NCBI RefSeq assembly: GCF_001507595.1
Contig: NZ_LQBQ01000006.1
Coordinates: 1-39,472 of the forward strand
Source: Ruegeria marisrubri
GTDB taxonomy: Bacteria > Pseudomonadota > Alphaproteobacteria > Rhodobacterales > Rhodobacteraceae
Direction of reading: 5' to 3'
Length of the DNA: 39,472 nt
Positions within the stretch are counted from its first letter, which is position 1; each line of letters begins with the position of its first letter. The translations under genes were made by a program, and so were the position numbers. Shown here piece after piece: positions 28,917 to 37,934 of this stretch. The notes beneath the pieces were generated by a model. That model searched no databases. It was not told the DNA's origin and saw only the letters and a list, made by a program, of their open reading frames with translations.

Positions 28917-29822
28917 TCAGGCCTCAGCATCTGGCGGGAATTTCCGAACTGCGGCAAGACAGGCGCGAACGGCCCGGCCCGGCAGCCAACGCGACAGTTG
29001 GGCAACGCCCATATTCAGGGGCGGGAAGACATCCAGATCAAGCAGCGCAAAGTTCTTCCGGAATCTGCGCGTACTGCCATAGGTACTGCTGACAATACCG
29101 ATCAGGTCGGATTCAGCGACGGCCGTCTGGGTCACAACAAAGTTTTCGATGATGTGCAACCGGCGACGTGGATCGACGTCGCCCTGCAATAGAAACTCGG
29201 CGAACCGCTGCGCATAACCGACATGATAATCAGGCGAGATCACGCGATATCGTCCAATCAGGTCCAGCGAAATCTGTGGTTCTGACAGAATGGGATGCCC
29301 TCTGCGGCAAAAGAGCCGGGGATGGAATTGGCCCAGCTCCTCGACAGTAAAGTCGGGCTCTCGTGTCAGTTCTTCTGTTGGGGCGAACAGCAGATCGAGG
29401 TCTCCGCGCTTCAACATGCGCACCCCCCGCTCGACCGGCAGGCCCACCATGTTCAGGCATATATTCGGATTGGTTTTCAACAAATGCGCAATGGCGCGGT
29501 TGTAAAGACCCTCCTGCGAGGCTGGAGAAATGCCAACTCGCAGGAACTGGTCGATCTGCTCCTTCTGGGATCGGGTATCCTCAACCAGCATATCGAAATC
29601 AGCGACGATTCTTTCTGCTCGGTTCAAAAATTCCCGTCCTTCAGGCGTTGCTGACACCCCGCGGGCGGTGCGGTGAAAGATTGCCAGACCGAGGTCTTGT
29701 TCCACGTCGGCAACGGCCTTGGTCAATGTCGACTGGCTGATATTCAGAACCTGTGACGCGGCTGAAAGCGATCCCGCCCTGTCAATCGCAACGATCTGGC
29801 GAAGCTTGGTCGAAGTAAACAT
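28917..29822 (-). CDS. LysR-type regulator of the beta-oxidation locus
   Basis: 301 aa. HTH in residues 3-60 (RAGSLSAASQVLNISQSTLTKAVADVEQ), then the substrate-binding domain (LRVGISPASQEG, GDLDLLFAPTEEL, GIVSSTYGS). It lies between the acyl-CoA dehydrogenase operon (same strand, downstream) and the divergent racemase-ligase pair. A motif shared with the dehydrogenase promoter abuts its start codon, suggesting autoregulation and control of both arms. The likely inducer is an acyl-CoA or free acid of the pathway; not determinable. Confidence 0.92.
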   Translation of the reverse strand: MFTSTKLRQIVAIDRAGSLSAASQVLNISQSTLTKAVADVEQDLGLAIFHRTARGVSATPEGREFLNRAERIVADFDMLVEDTRSQKEQIDQFLRVGISPASQEGLYNRAIAHLLKTNPNICLNMVGLPVERGVRMLKRGDLDLLFAPTEELTREPDFTVEELGQFHPRLFCRRGHPILSEPQISLDLIGRYRVISPDYHVGYAQRFAEFLLQGDVDPRRRLHIIENFVVTQTAVAESDLIGIVSSTYGSTRRFRKNFALLDLDVFPPLNMGVAQLSRWLPGRAVRACLAAVRKFPPDAEA

Positions 29823-29843
29823 GATATTCCCAAATTCGATATT
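29823..29843. promoter_or_regulatory. LysR-type site abutting the LysR start codon
   Basis: The minus strand reads AATATCGAA-N5-GAATAT, matching the site at 28883-28903 at all conserved positions. It ends immediately before the LysR ATG and about 100 bp upstream of the divergent racemase gene. Binding here would block LysR translation/transcription directly. Confidence 0.6.
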
Positions 29844-29940
29844 ACCCCTGCAAAATAGATTGGATTTGTAGTCCGGTCTATGGCTTCCCTCCCGTCAACA
29901 GTCGCTTCCGCTATCCGCGGGGGGTCGAACGGAGGTCATG

Positions 29941-31038
29941 ATGCAAGAGAAACCGCTAAGCGGCATTCGCATTCTGGAGTTTGCCGGCATCGGGCCAGGC
30001 CCGTTTTGCGGTATGCTTTTGTCCGACCTGGGGGCAGACGTGGTGCGGATCGACCGTCCCGGCGTGACCCCTCAAGGCGTTGGGCCGGTCACGGGACGCG
30101 GACGCCGCTCGGTGGCGCTGGATCTGAAGAGCGCTGATGGTGTTGAGACCGCGCTCAAACTGATTAAAACCGCCGACGCCATGTTCGAAGGGTTTCGGCC
30201 CGGCGTGATGGAACGCATGGGGCTTGGCCCGGACGAGGCGTTGGCGCGCAACCCGGCGTTGGTCTACGGGCGCATGACGGGATGGGGCCAGGAAGGCCCG
30301 CTATCGCAGGCTGCCGGTCATGACCTGAATTACATCGCGATTTCCGGTGCCTTGGGCGCGATGGGGCGACCGGGTTTGCCCCCTGCGCCCCCGCTAAACC
30401 TTGTGGGGGACTATGGCGGTGGTGCGATGTTCCTCGCCATGGGACTGCTTGCCGGAATATTGCGCGCGAAAACCACGGGCGAAGGGCAGGTGATCGACGC
30501 TGCGATGAGCGATGGCAGCGCCCTGTTGATGGCCATGTTCCATGATCTCAAGGGTATGGGACTTTGGCAGGATCAGCGCGGATCCAACTTTCTCGACGGT
30601 GCCGCGCCCTTTTATGACACTTATGAATGTGCGGATGGAAAATACATCAGCATTGGGTCGATAGAACCACAGTTCTATGCAGTTTTGATGGAGAAAACCG
30701 GCCTGTCCGAAGACCCCGAGTTTGCCACGCAGATGAATCCAGCCAAATGGCCGGACATGAAAGCCAAGCTGGCACATGTGATCAAAGGCAAGACACGTGA
30801 TGAATGGCGCGAAATCATGGAGGGCACAGACGTGTGTTTCGCGCCGGTTTTGTCGCTGGGAGAGGCGCCATCGCATCCTCACAATATGGCGCGGGAAACC
30901 TTCGTAGAGTTCGATGGGCAGCTGCATCCAGCGCCTTCACCCAGATTTCAAAATGTACCGAACCGTCCAGATCGGCCTGCACCCAGGCCGGGAGAACATA
31001 CCGAAGAGGTTCTGGGCGAATGGATTTCGCCAGCCTAA
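29941..31038 (+). CDS. Alpha-methylacyl-CoA racemase (CoA-transferase family III)
   Basis: 365 aa. Interconverts (R)- and (S)-2-methylacyl-CoA so that branched chains can enter beta-oxidation. [33 protein letters not shown] is split by the CoA-binding loop. The racemase catalytic residues known from the mycobacterial enzyme align: His127 and Asp128 in AAGHDLNY, Asp157 in [11 protein letters not shown] and Glu229 in [11 protein letters not shown]. Plain CoA-transferases lack the His/Asp pair. Of two adjacent ATGs (29938, 29941) the second is better spaced from GGAGG at 29931. Followed 51 bp later by the acyl-CoA ligase gene. Confidence 0.9.
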   Translation: MQEKPLSGIRILEFAGIGPGPFCGMLLSDLGADVVRIDRPGVTPQGVGPVTGRGRRSVALDLKSADGVETALKLIKTADAMFEGFRPGVMERMGLGPDEALARNPALVYGRMTGWGQEGPLSQAAGHDLNYIAISGALGAMGRPGLPPAPPLNLVGDYGGGAMFLAMGLLAGILRAKTTGEGQVIDAAMSDGSALLMAMFHDLKGMGLWQDQRGSNFLDGAAPFYDTYECADGKYISIGSIEPQFYAVLMEKTGLSEDPEFATQMNPAKWPDMKAKLAHVIKGKTRDEWREIMEGTDVCFAPVLSLGEAPSHPHNMARETFVEFDGQLHPAPSPRFQNVPNRPDRPAPRPGEHTEEVLGEWISPA

Positions 31039-31089
31039 CACCCGCTTGTTGCGCGGAACCAAGAAACAAACACGTTGGGAGGACGTGAC

Positions 31090-32739
31090 ATGACTGCTAC
31101 AGACCTGAAATGCCCGATTGATTTGTTGGAACACTGGGCCCGAACGCGGCCTCAGAGTGTTTATCTGCGGCAGCCGGAATACGGAAAAATTCGCGAACTG
31201 ACCTGGGCAACGGTCTGGGATCAAACGCGCCGCATGGCCGCCGCTCTGCTCTCGATGGGGCTGGAACCCGGTGACCGGGTCGCCATCATCGCCAAAAACA
31301 GTGCCGAATGGTTCATTGCAGATTTTGCGATCCAGGCCGCCGGGCTGGTGTCGGCGCCGGTCTATCCGACGGCATCGTCGGAAACGATCCGGTATATCCT
31401 GGAACACAGTGAATCCAAGGTGGCTTTCATCGGCAAGCTGGATGACATGGCTCTGGTCAAGTCAGGATTGCCCAAGGATATCACCACAATTGCAATGCCC
31501 TACCCGACCTTGCATTGCGATCACCAGTGGCAGGATCTGATCAAGTCGCATGATCCGTTGCAGCCCGTTGTGAAAGCTGCGTTGGATGATCTTTTGACGC
31601 TTGTCTATACGTCGGGATCCACCGGCAAACCCAAGGGCGTTGAACTGACTTGTCGCAACATGGCCTATGGTGGCAAGGCTCCGATGGAGAAATTGGAACT
31701 GCGGCCCGAGGATCGCCTGCTGTCTTATCTGCCACTGGCGCATGCGTTCGAACGCGGCGTGATTGAACATGGCAGCTTGTACCATGGGGCCTCGGTTTCC
31801 TTTGTGGAGTCCCTCGATACCTTCGCCGACGATCTTCGAAATGCCTCCCCAACGGTTTTCCAGTCGGTCCCGCGTCTTTGGATGAAGTTTCATTCGGGCG
31901 TTTTGGGCAAAATGCCCCAACGCAAACTGGATTTGCTGTTACGCCTTCCCGTTTTGGGCAATGTCGTCCGCAAGAAAATCAAGACCCAACTTGGCCTGCA
32001 GAACGCCCGCTTGTGCATCTCCGGCTCGGCTCCGATTTCGCCGGCCATCCTGCATTGGTTTGAAATGCTGGGGATCAACATCAGCGAAGGGTGGGGCATG
32101 ACCGAAACCGGTGGCGCCTCGACCGTCAACTACCCCTATCGCGCCGACAAGGTGGGTACGATTGGCGACCCAATGCCCGGAACGGAAATCAAGATTTCGG
32201 CCGAAGGTGAGATCCTTATTCGTGGTGACGGCGTGTTTCCCCGCTATCACAAGGAGCCTGAGAAAACCGTAGAGGTGTTGTCGAACGGATGGTTGCACAC
32301 GGGTGACAAGGGCGAAATCGACAGTGACGGATACCTGCGGATCACCGGGCGCGTGAAAGACATCTTCAAGACAGCCAAAGGGAAATATATTGCACCGGTG
32401 CCAATCGAAAGCCTGGTGTTCGAGGACGAGCATGTTGAGCAGGTCTGTGTGGTCGGCAGCGGCTTGCCGCAGCCTGTTGCCATTACCGTCCTGTCCCATG
32501 AAACCACTGATGGAGTCCCGGAGGACGAAATTCGACAATCGTTGAGCCAGTCTCTGAACAGGGTCAATGCGCAGCTTGAGAAGCACGAGCAATTGGGCCG
32601 GATCATCGTCGTGCCTGATGAATGGACTGTGGAGAACGAATTCCTGACACCTACGATGAAGATCAAGCGTGATCTGATCGAGGAAAAGTATGAAACCGTT
32701 GTGACAGCGCCAGCCGACGGCAAGGTTGTGTTCTTGTGA
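31090..32739 (+). CDS. Long-chain acyl-CoA synthetase (AMP-forming)
   Basis: 549-aa ANL-superfamily ligase. P-loop YTSGSTGKPKGVE, the A5-type GWGMTETGG, LHTGDKG and the hinge GRVKDIFKTAKGKYIAP are all present, and ACS-type acyl-CoA ligase features predominate over luciferase-type ones. Activates a fatty or aromatic acid to its CoA thioester, feeding the racemase and dehydrogenase. ATG 31090 has GGGAGGA 8 bp upstream. Ends 7 bp from the convergent HAD gene with no visible terminator between them. Confidence 0.92.
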   Translation: MTATDLKCPIDLLEHWARTRPQSVYLRQPEYGKIRELTWATVWDQTRRMAAALLSMGLEPGDRVAIIAKNSAEWFIADFAIQAAGLVSAPVYPTASSETIRYILEHSESKVAFIGKLDDMALVKSGLPKDITTIAMPYPTLHCDHQWQDLIKSHDPLQPVVKAALDDLLTLVYTSGSTGKPKGVELTCRNMAYGGKAPMEKLELRPEDRLLSYLPLAHAFERGVIEHGSLYHGASVSFVESLDTFADDLRNASPTVFQSVPRLWMKFHSGVLGKMPQRKLDLLLRLPVLGNVVRKKIKTQLGLQNARLCISGSAPISPAILHWFEMLGINISEGWGMTETGGASTVNYPYRADKVGTIGDPMPGTEIKISAEGEILIRGDGVFPRYHKEPEKTVEVLSNGWLHTGDKGEIDSDGYLRITGRVKDIFKTAKGKYIAPVPIESLVFEDEHVEQVCVVGSGLPQPVAITVLSHETTDGVPEDEIRQSLSQSLNRVNAQLEKHEQLGRIIVVPDEWTVENEFLTPTMKIKRDLIEEKYETVVTAPADGKVVFL

Positions 32740-32746
32740 CGGGGTG

Positions 32747-33475
32747 TCAGGAACCTTGCGATAGCCTTGCGTCCAATTCCAGCACGCTATCGACTTCGAC
32801 ATCATAGGTTCCGCTTGGCGGCAAATCGGGAAGGCCCTCTGCTTGGACACCCCATTCGGTGGGCCTTCGGATCAGCGCCGTGCGAAAGCCTACCTTCGCT
32901 GCCGCATCAAGATCAAAGGGATGGCAGGCGACCATCAAGCAATCTTCGGGCGCCAGTTGCAGCATCTTCGCCGCACGCAGGTAGGCTTGCGGCAAGAGCT
33001 TGTAGACACCAAGCCCTTCGCAGGACAGCACTGCGTCCCAGATCAACCCGTTCCGGCGTGAGCTGTCGATGACCAGCCGGTAGGACAGGAGCGTGAAAGA
33101 CGCCACGATATAGCGGTTTCGCAGGGCGGTCAGGCCGGGTTTGACATCCGGCCACGCGGTGAAGCTATGTGGAGTATCCCACGCGATGGCGCGCCGGTCG
33201 GCTTCGTCGAAAGCGTCCAACCCTTCATCCGCCAGAAGTGCATCAAGACAAAACCGGTGCGCCTCGTCGAAATTATAGGCCGGCGGGCCGTCGCGTCCGA
33301 GGTCAAGCATGGCTTCCATGCTGCGACGGCGCAGGTCGTTGGTCAGCGCGCGCCAGTCCCGGGTGATCCCATGGCGCGCGCCGGCCGCCGCGAATGCCTC
33401 GCGGAACCCGGTGTGCCAGTCGAGCACGGTGCCGCCGGTGTCGAAGGTCAGCGCCTTGATGCCAGACAAGCTCAT
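32747..33475 (-). CDS. HAD-family hydrolase, haloacid dehalogenase type II-like
   Basis: 242 aa. Motif I FDTGGTVLDW has nucleophile Asp12, then the SFTLLSY motif II, Lys in YKLLPQAYLRAA and motif IV MVACHPFDLDAA, the layout of 2-haloacid dehalogenases. In motif I the canonical FDAYGT is FDTGGT, so dehalogenase activity is not certain and a small-molecule phosphatase is possible. It overlaps the quinone oxidoreductase stop by 4 bp (ATGA), so it is translationally coupled. Last gene of the right-hand array. Confidence 0.85.
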   Translation of the reverse strand: MSLSGIKALTFDTGGTVLDWHTGFREAFAAAGARHGITRDWRALTNDLRRRSMEAMLDLGRDGPPAYNFDEAHRFCLDALLADEGLDAFDEADRRAIAWDTPHSFTAWPDVKPGLTALRNRYIVASFTLLSYRLVIDSSRRNGLIWDAVLSCEGLGVYKLLPQAYLRAAKMLQLAPEDCLMVACHPFDLDAAAKVGFRTALIRRPTEWGVQAEGLPDLPPSGTYDVEVDSVLELDARLSQGS

Positions 33476-34461
33476 GGGATCAGCACCGTTGCGCCCAGCG
33501 TCTTGCCGGATTCGATGGCCTCATGTGCCTTGACCGCATCCTTCAGCGCGTATTCGTAGTTGATGTTGGCATCCAGAATGCCGTCACCAATGGCCTTGAA
33601 CAGATCGCGTGCGGTCCATTCCAGATCAGAACGCTTGGCGACGTAATGCATGATCGCAGGACGGGTGATGAACAGGGACCCCCGGCGGCCTAAATCTTGG
33701 ATCACGTCAATGGGATCGGGCGGTCCCGAAACATGGCCATAGGCCGCGCAGACGCCCATCAGGCGCAAACTGTCGAGGCTGTCCTGCAACGTGTCCTTGC
33801 CGATCGCCTCATAAACAACGACGCAACCTTCGCCATCGGTGACGTCCCGGACGACGTCGACGAAACTTTGCTGTGAGCGGACGACAGGGTAATCACAGCC
33901 TGCCGCGCGGGCGACCTCGGCTTTCTCTTCAGTCGAGACCGTGCCCACCACGGTTGCCCCAAGCGCCTTGGCCCACTGGCACAGGATCAACCCCATGCCG
34001 CCAGCTGCCGCGTGGACAAGGATCGTGTCACCGGGCTGCACGGCGTAGGTGCGGTTCAGCAGGTAATGTGCCGTCATGCCCTTCATCAGCAGCGCGGCGA
34101 CCTGTTTGTCATCCAGCCCTTCGGGCAGGTGCAGCAATTTGTCGGCGGGGTAGTTACGCTCCTCGGAATAAGATCCCAAAGGCGGAATGCCATAGGCAAC
34201 GCGATCCCCGGTCTTGAAGTCGGTCACGCCGTCGCCCACGCCTTCCACAATGCCCACGCCTTCAAAGCCGATCACCACCGGTTCATTCGGAACCGGCCAC
34301 GGATGAGAGATGCCGCCGCGGTGATAGGTGTCAGCATAGTTCACCCCCACCGCCGTGTGACGCATGCGCACTTCACCCGGCGCCGGATCGGGTACGTGCC
34401 AGTCTTCCCAGTTCATGCAACTGGGCGGACCTTTCTTGTGGATTACTTGTGCTTTCGACAT
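33472..34461 (-). CDS. Quinone oxidoreductase (zeta-crystallin family)
   Basis: 329-aa zinc-free medium-chain reductase that reduces quinones with NADPH. N-terminal VGVNYADTYHRGG, the NADPH-binding VHAAAGGMGLILCQWAKALGA and YEAIGKDTLQDSL are typical QOR motifs; no Cys-based zinc site. GGGAGGAGCAACC precedes the ATG. Placed 30 bp after the FrnE-like gene in the minus-strand redox array. Confidence 0.9.
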   Translation of the reverse strand: MSKAQVIHKKGPPSCMNWEDWHVPDPAPGEVRMRHTAVGVNYADTYHRGGISHPWPVPNEPVVIGFEGVGIVEGVGDGVTDFKTGDRVAYGIPPLGSYSEERNYPADKLLHLPEGLDDKQVAALLMKGMTAHYLLNRTYAVQPGDTILVHAAAGGMGLILCQWAKALGATVVGTVSTEEKAEVARAAGCDYPVVRSQQSFVDVVRDVTDGEGCVVVYEAIGKDTLQDSLDSLRLMGVCAAYGHVSGPPDPIDVIQDLGRRGSLFITRPAIMHYVAKRSDLEWTARDLFKAIGDGILDANINYEYALKDAVKAHEAIESGKTLGATVLIP

Positions 34462-34491
34462 GGTTGCTCCTCCCTTGGTTTGTGCTTGCCC

Positions 34492-35145
34492 TCAGACGGC
34501 TTGCGCCGTCTGCAACTGCTTCAGGATATTGGCATAATTGTCTTCGCCCTGCGCGCCGGTCACGAGATGCTGGCGGTTGAAGATCATCGCGGGCACGCCG
34601 GTGACGCCGCGCGACGTCCAGAACCGCTCTTTCTCGCGGACGGATTCGGCGCGCTCTCCACCGTCCAGCATGGCACGAGCAGTGTCGCGATCAAGACCGA
34701 TACTGGCGGCAACATCGGCAAGGACATCCACATTGTTAAGATCCTCGCGCCGGGTGAAGAACGCTGCGAACAGCGCCAGTTTCATGTCATGTGCACGGCC
34801 CTGATCTTCGGCCCAGTCGATCAGTTGGTGGGCGCGGAAGGTGTTCACCATCCGCATGTCGTCGGCATAGTTGAACTCGAACCCAAGCGCCGCGCCCATC
34901 TCGGTCAGGCGGGCCCGCGCCTTGATCGAGCCTTCCAGCGTAGTGCCGTATTTCGCGGCCAGATGTTCACGCAGGTTTTCGCCTTCTTGCACCATGTTGG
35001 AGTTCAGCTCGAACGGGTGCCAATGCACGTCGATCCCGATGCCGGTCTCGCCGGAGGCTTTCGCCAACTGGTGATAGCCGATGACACACCAGGGGCAGAC
35101 GACATCAGACACGATGTCTATACGAAGGGGGGTAAAGTCGTTCAT
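34492..35145 (-). CDS. FrnE-like DsbA-family oxidoreductase (2-hydroxychromene-2-carboxylate isomerase superfamily)
   Basis: 217 aa. DSBA-like thioredoxin domain with the CPWC motif at Cys17-Cys20 (SDVVCPWCVIG), and no signal peptide, so it is cytoplasmic. The FrnE group includes polyketide-modifying and stress-protection proteins; GST-kappa is a relative. The C-terminal GVPAMIFNRQ cis-proline segment is intact. The start at 35145 lies 4 bp after the K+ channel stop with GGAGTG upstream. A frameshifted relative lies at 24056-24194. Confidence 0.88.
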   Translation of the reverse strand: MNDFTPLRIDIVSDVVCPWCVIGYHQLAKASGETGIGIDVHWHPFELNSNMVQEGENLREHLAAKYGTTLEGSIKARARLTEMGAALGFEFNYADDMRMVNTFRAHQLIDWAEDQGRAHDMKLALFAAFFTRREDLNNVDVLADVAASIGLDRDTARAMLDGGERAESVREKERFWTSRGVTGVPAMIFNRQHLVTGAQGEDNYANILKQLQTAQAV

Positions 35146-35149
35146 CGGA

Positions 35150-36106
35150 TCACTCCATTGACTCAAAAACTGGAAGAGACCGGCCGCAGGCCGGGCACAC
35201 GCCCTGACGCGCCAGGGTTTCGGTTCGTACCTGCTCGTGAATGTGGGTGGCTGCCCGGCGGGACAGGCCCAACTCCTTGCGCAGGGCTTCGATGGCCGCC
35301 TGCTCTTTGGCACAGATCGCACCATCCTCCAGTGCAAGGCGAAACTGGGCTTCGAGGCTGGCTCGGCGACGGTGGAGTTGATCGTTCAGGCCGCTGGCAA
35401 TGATTCCGGCAGGCAACGCGGCCATGCCGATCCCCACGATGGTGATGATCGCGCCGAAAATCTTGCCTGCCACCGTCACCGGCGTCACGTCGCCGTAGCC
35501 CACGGTCGTCAGCGTGGCCACCGCCCACCACATGGCGGCGGGGATAGAACCGAATGCCTCTGGTTGCGCCTCATGTTCGGCCAGCCAGGCCCCGCTGGAG
35601 GCAAAGATCAGCATCAGAACAAGGATGAAAAAACCGGCCAGAAAGGCCCCGGCTTCTTCCTCGAACACCGCCAGCAACATGCCCAATGCGGGTGAATATC
35701 GGGTGAGCTTAAGAAGGCGGAGCATCCTGAGCGTGCGCAGAATTCGCAGATCCAGAGGAAAGAGCATCCCCAGCACAGCCGGCAGGATCGCCAACAGATC
35801 GACAATGGCCAGCGGACTGGAGGCCCATTTCCGGCGCGACTGAACTTCGGGATTCTCGGGGGCTACCCACAGGCGGGCCAGGTATTCAGCGGTGAACACC
35901 AGCAGCGACACCCTCTCGAACAGGTCGAACGCAAACTGCCAGCGCGCATAGACCGGTCCGACCGTTTCGAGGATCACCGCGCCGACGTTCAGCGAAATAA
36001 GCGCGATCAGCGCGATCTCCAACAGTCTCGGGCCATCGGCGTTGCGATCGGGGCGCTCGAGCCACCAATAGACCCATGCCCGCAGTGTGGGACTGGCTTC
36101 ATTCAT
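35150..36106 (-). CDS. Voltage-gated-type K+ channel
   Basis: 318 aa, six-helix K+ channel. S4 (DLRILRTLRMLRLLKLTRYSP, about 119-138) carries regularly spaced arginines, so it is voltage-sensing. The selectivity filter is TTVGYGD at 200-206 after a pore helix with AMWWAVATL. There is no RCK domain. Instead the C-terminal 75 residues form a charged helical segment and end in a CPACG pair (Cys304, Cys307) that could bind zinc or act as a thiol switch. Overlaps the LtrA gene by 8 bp; the FrnE-like gene follows 4 bp later. Confidence 0.9.
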   Translation of the reverse strand: MNEASPTLRAWVYWWLERPDRNADGPRLLEIALIALISLNVGAVILETVGPVYARWQFAFDLFERVSLLVFTAEYLARLWVAPENPEVQSRRKWASSPLAIVDLLAILPAVLGMLFPLDLRILRTLRMLRLLKLTRYSPALGMLLAVFEEEAGAFLAGFFILVLMLIFASSGAWLAEHEAQPEAFGSIPAAMWWAVATLTTVGYGDVTPVTVAGKIFGAIITIVGIGMAALPAGIIASGLNDQLHRRRASLEAQFRLALEDGAICAKEQAAIEALRKELGLSRRAATHIHEQVRTETLARQGVCPACGRSLPVFESME

Positions 36107-37289
36107 TGCGGAAGGTCATCCAGGCGCGGCTGACGGGGATCACAATCTGCGAAAACAGCGCTGTCCCCCACAGCAGGTTAGCCACCAGAGACGGCACATG
36201 GGGCACGGCAAAGTAGGTGCCGATTGCGCATAGAATTCCGAAAAGGCGCACGTCCCAGCGTCCAAATCTGGACGCGACGCGATCCTCGATGATCTGACGC
36301 AACACCCAGAGCATCGCGATATATCCGGCCAACCCAAAGCAACCGATGGCTGCGTATTTACCCGGGTATGGATCCCAGAACCCAATCTTGACCTCGGCCG
36401 CAAGCGCCACACCCACCATCACCCCGCAGAGCATCAGCACCAGATGTGCCAGCCACCAGATGACAATGGTTGCGGGCTTGTTGTCCTTGGGTTTGGCATT
36501 GCCGACAAAGTCGAAATAGATCCAGCACATCACGAACATCGAAACGCCGCCGATCACGAAATTGACCAGCACTTCGGGCGTGACCTTGTAGATACCTTTT
36601 TCGGACAAGGTGACGACCAGTTTGAAAAAACCTTCTCCCAGAACAATCAGCGTCAACAACGCGAACCGCTCGGACATGTGGCCAAGGCGCGGGGCAAAAC
36701 GGTCAAATCGCAGAACGCTGGTCCGTGGTATCATATAGACCAACTGAGTGGTCACCATGGCCGCGGCAAAGACCCAGTAAGCCAGGGGTTTGGGCAGGAA
36801 TGCCGTTACCGCGAAGATCACGGCAAAGATCAGAAAGTTGCGGATCTGTTCGCTGGAAAACGACTTGCTCTCGGCATTGACGCGACGCGCACGGATATAC
36901 AGGGCAGCGATCAACGCGCGGTTGGCTGCGAAACCCAGAGCAAAGAACGCCCAGCCCTTTCCGTCGATGGCCGGGATCGCGGCGGCCATGAACATGACCG
37001 TACAGATCATCACAGACATGATGATCCGGTGCCAGACATCGGTGCTGACATAGATGGAATTGAAAATGCTCAGCTCGCCCCAGGCATACCAAAGGGCAAT
37101 GAACACACCGGCAAAGACAAGGAAACCCTGCAGATTCAGATGATCCGACAGGTAGTTCCCCAACAGGAAGATCGTCACCACATGTATCAGGTCATAGAAC
37201 AATTCGACCCAGTGGACGTGTTCATGGGCGTTCTCAAGATCGTGGTGATGCTGTGGTTTCCGCCACATCGGGTGATCATTCAGGGCCAT
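36099..37289 (-). CDS. Low temperature requirement A (LtrA) family membrane protein
   Basis: 396 aa with about ten hydrophobic helices. The family hallmarks are VELFYDLIHVV near residue 28, ERFALLTLIVLGEGFF near 205 and the C-terminal half with FWDPYPGK. Its biochemical role is unknown (a heme/redox or transport function has been discussed for the family). It overlaps the following K+ channel gene by 8 bp and may be translationally coupled to it. A hairpin at 37316-37339 separates it from the upstream AhpD-like gene. Confidence 0.9.
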   Translation of the reverse strand: MALNDHPMWRKPQHHHDLENAHEHVHWVELFYDLIHVVTIFLLGNYLSDHLNLQGFLVFAGVFIALWYAWGELSIFNSIYVSTDVWHRIIMSVMICTVMFMAAAIPAIDGKGWAFFALGFAANRALIAALYIRARRVNAESKSFSSEQIRNFLIFAVIFAVTAFLPKPLAYWVFAAAMVTTQLVYMIPRTSVLRFDRFAPRLGHMSERFALLTLIVLGEGFFKLVVTLSEKGIYKVTPEVLVNFVIGGVSMFVMCWIYFDFVGNAKPKDNKPATIVIWWLAHLVLMLCGVMVGVALAAEVKIGFWDPYPGKYAAIGCFGLAGYIAMLWVLRQIIEDRVASRFGRWDVRLFGILCAIGTYFAVPHVPSLVANLLWGTALFSQIVIPVSRAWMTFRNE

Positions 37290-37315
37290 GTCCGGGGGCC
37301 TTTCAGCTGTTGTAT

Positions 37316-37339
37316 GGCCCGCCCCTTGGGGGGCGGGCC
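37316..37339 (-). terminator. Strong GC hairpin between the AhpD-like and LtrA genes
   Basis: Perfect 10-bp arms GGCCCGCCCC and GGGGCGGGCC around a 4-nt loop. On the minus strand it is followed by ATACAACAGC, so there is no T-run. It may attenuate rather than end transcription into the LtrA - channel - FrnE genes. Confidence 0.5.
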
Positions 37340-37346
37340 GAATAGG

Positions 37347-37931
37347 TCAACGGTCGTCTGGATGCACCCAGGCGTATTTGTCCATGCCGCGATCCAGACG
37401 CGTGTGGGCCAGTGCGTTGGTGAAGTTCGAGATCAGCTTGGCCGCCAGCCCCGTCAGCACCTCAAGAGCCGCCTTGCGGTCATAGCCCGCATCCAGAAAC
37501 GCCTGCAGCCGGTCGTCGCCGATATGCCCGCGTTTCTCGAGCAGCTCTCGGGCAAAGCTTTGCAATGCCGCCAGTTTGGGGTCGGCCAGCTTTCGGCCCT
37601 CGCGCAGACCGTCGATGACGTCATCGGGCATCTTGGCCCGTTTCATCATCATCGTGTGCCCGGCCATGCAGTAATGGCAGCGATTGATGAAGTTCGAGGT
37701 CATGAAGACCACCTGCGTCTCGAGCAACGTGAACGAGCTGTGCTTGAGGAACAGGTCGAACGCCTTTTGATAGGTCTCGTAAGTCACCGGGCTTTCGGCA
37801 AATAGCGCGTGCAGGCTGATCAGACCGCCGAATTCGGCCACGGTCTGATCAATCAACGGTTTTGACGCCTCAGGAGCGGTGTCCTTTGTGTGATAGGTAA
37901 AGGTGATATCGGTCTTATCGGTGTCGAGCAT
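37347..37931 (-). CDS. Carboxymuconolactone decarboxylase / AhpD-like protein
   Basis: 194 aa. The AhpD core has the CxxC of peroxidase type in NRCHYCMAGHTMM (Cys85, Cys88, His92). Such proteins recycle peroxiredoxins or reduce peroxides. It directly follows the GST gene (3-bp gap). Probably part of the peroxide/electrophile defence of this array. Carboxymuconolactone decarboxylase activity proper is unlikely given the CxxC. Confidence 0.85.
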   Translation of the reverse strand: MLDTDKTDITFTYHTKDTAPEASKPLIDQTVAEFGGLISLHALFAESPVTYETYQKAFDLFLKHSSFTLLETQVVFMTSNFINRCHYCMAGHTMMMKRAKMPDDVIDGLREGRKLADPKLAALQSFARELLEKRGHIGDDRLQAFLDAGYDRKAALEVLTGLAAKLISNFTNALAHTRLDRGMDKYAWVHPDDR

Positions 37932-37934
37932 GGC

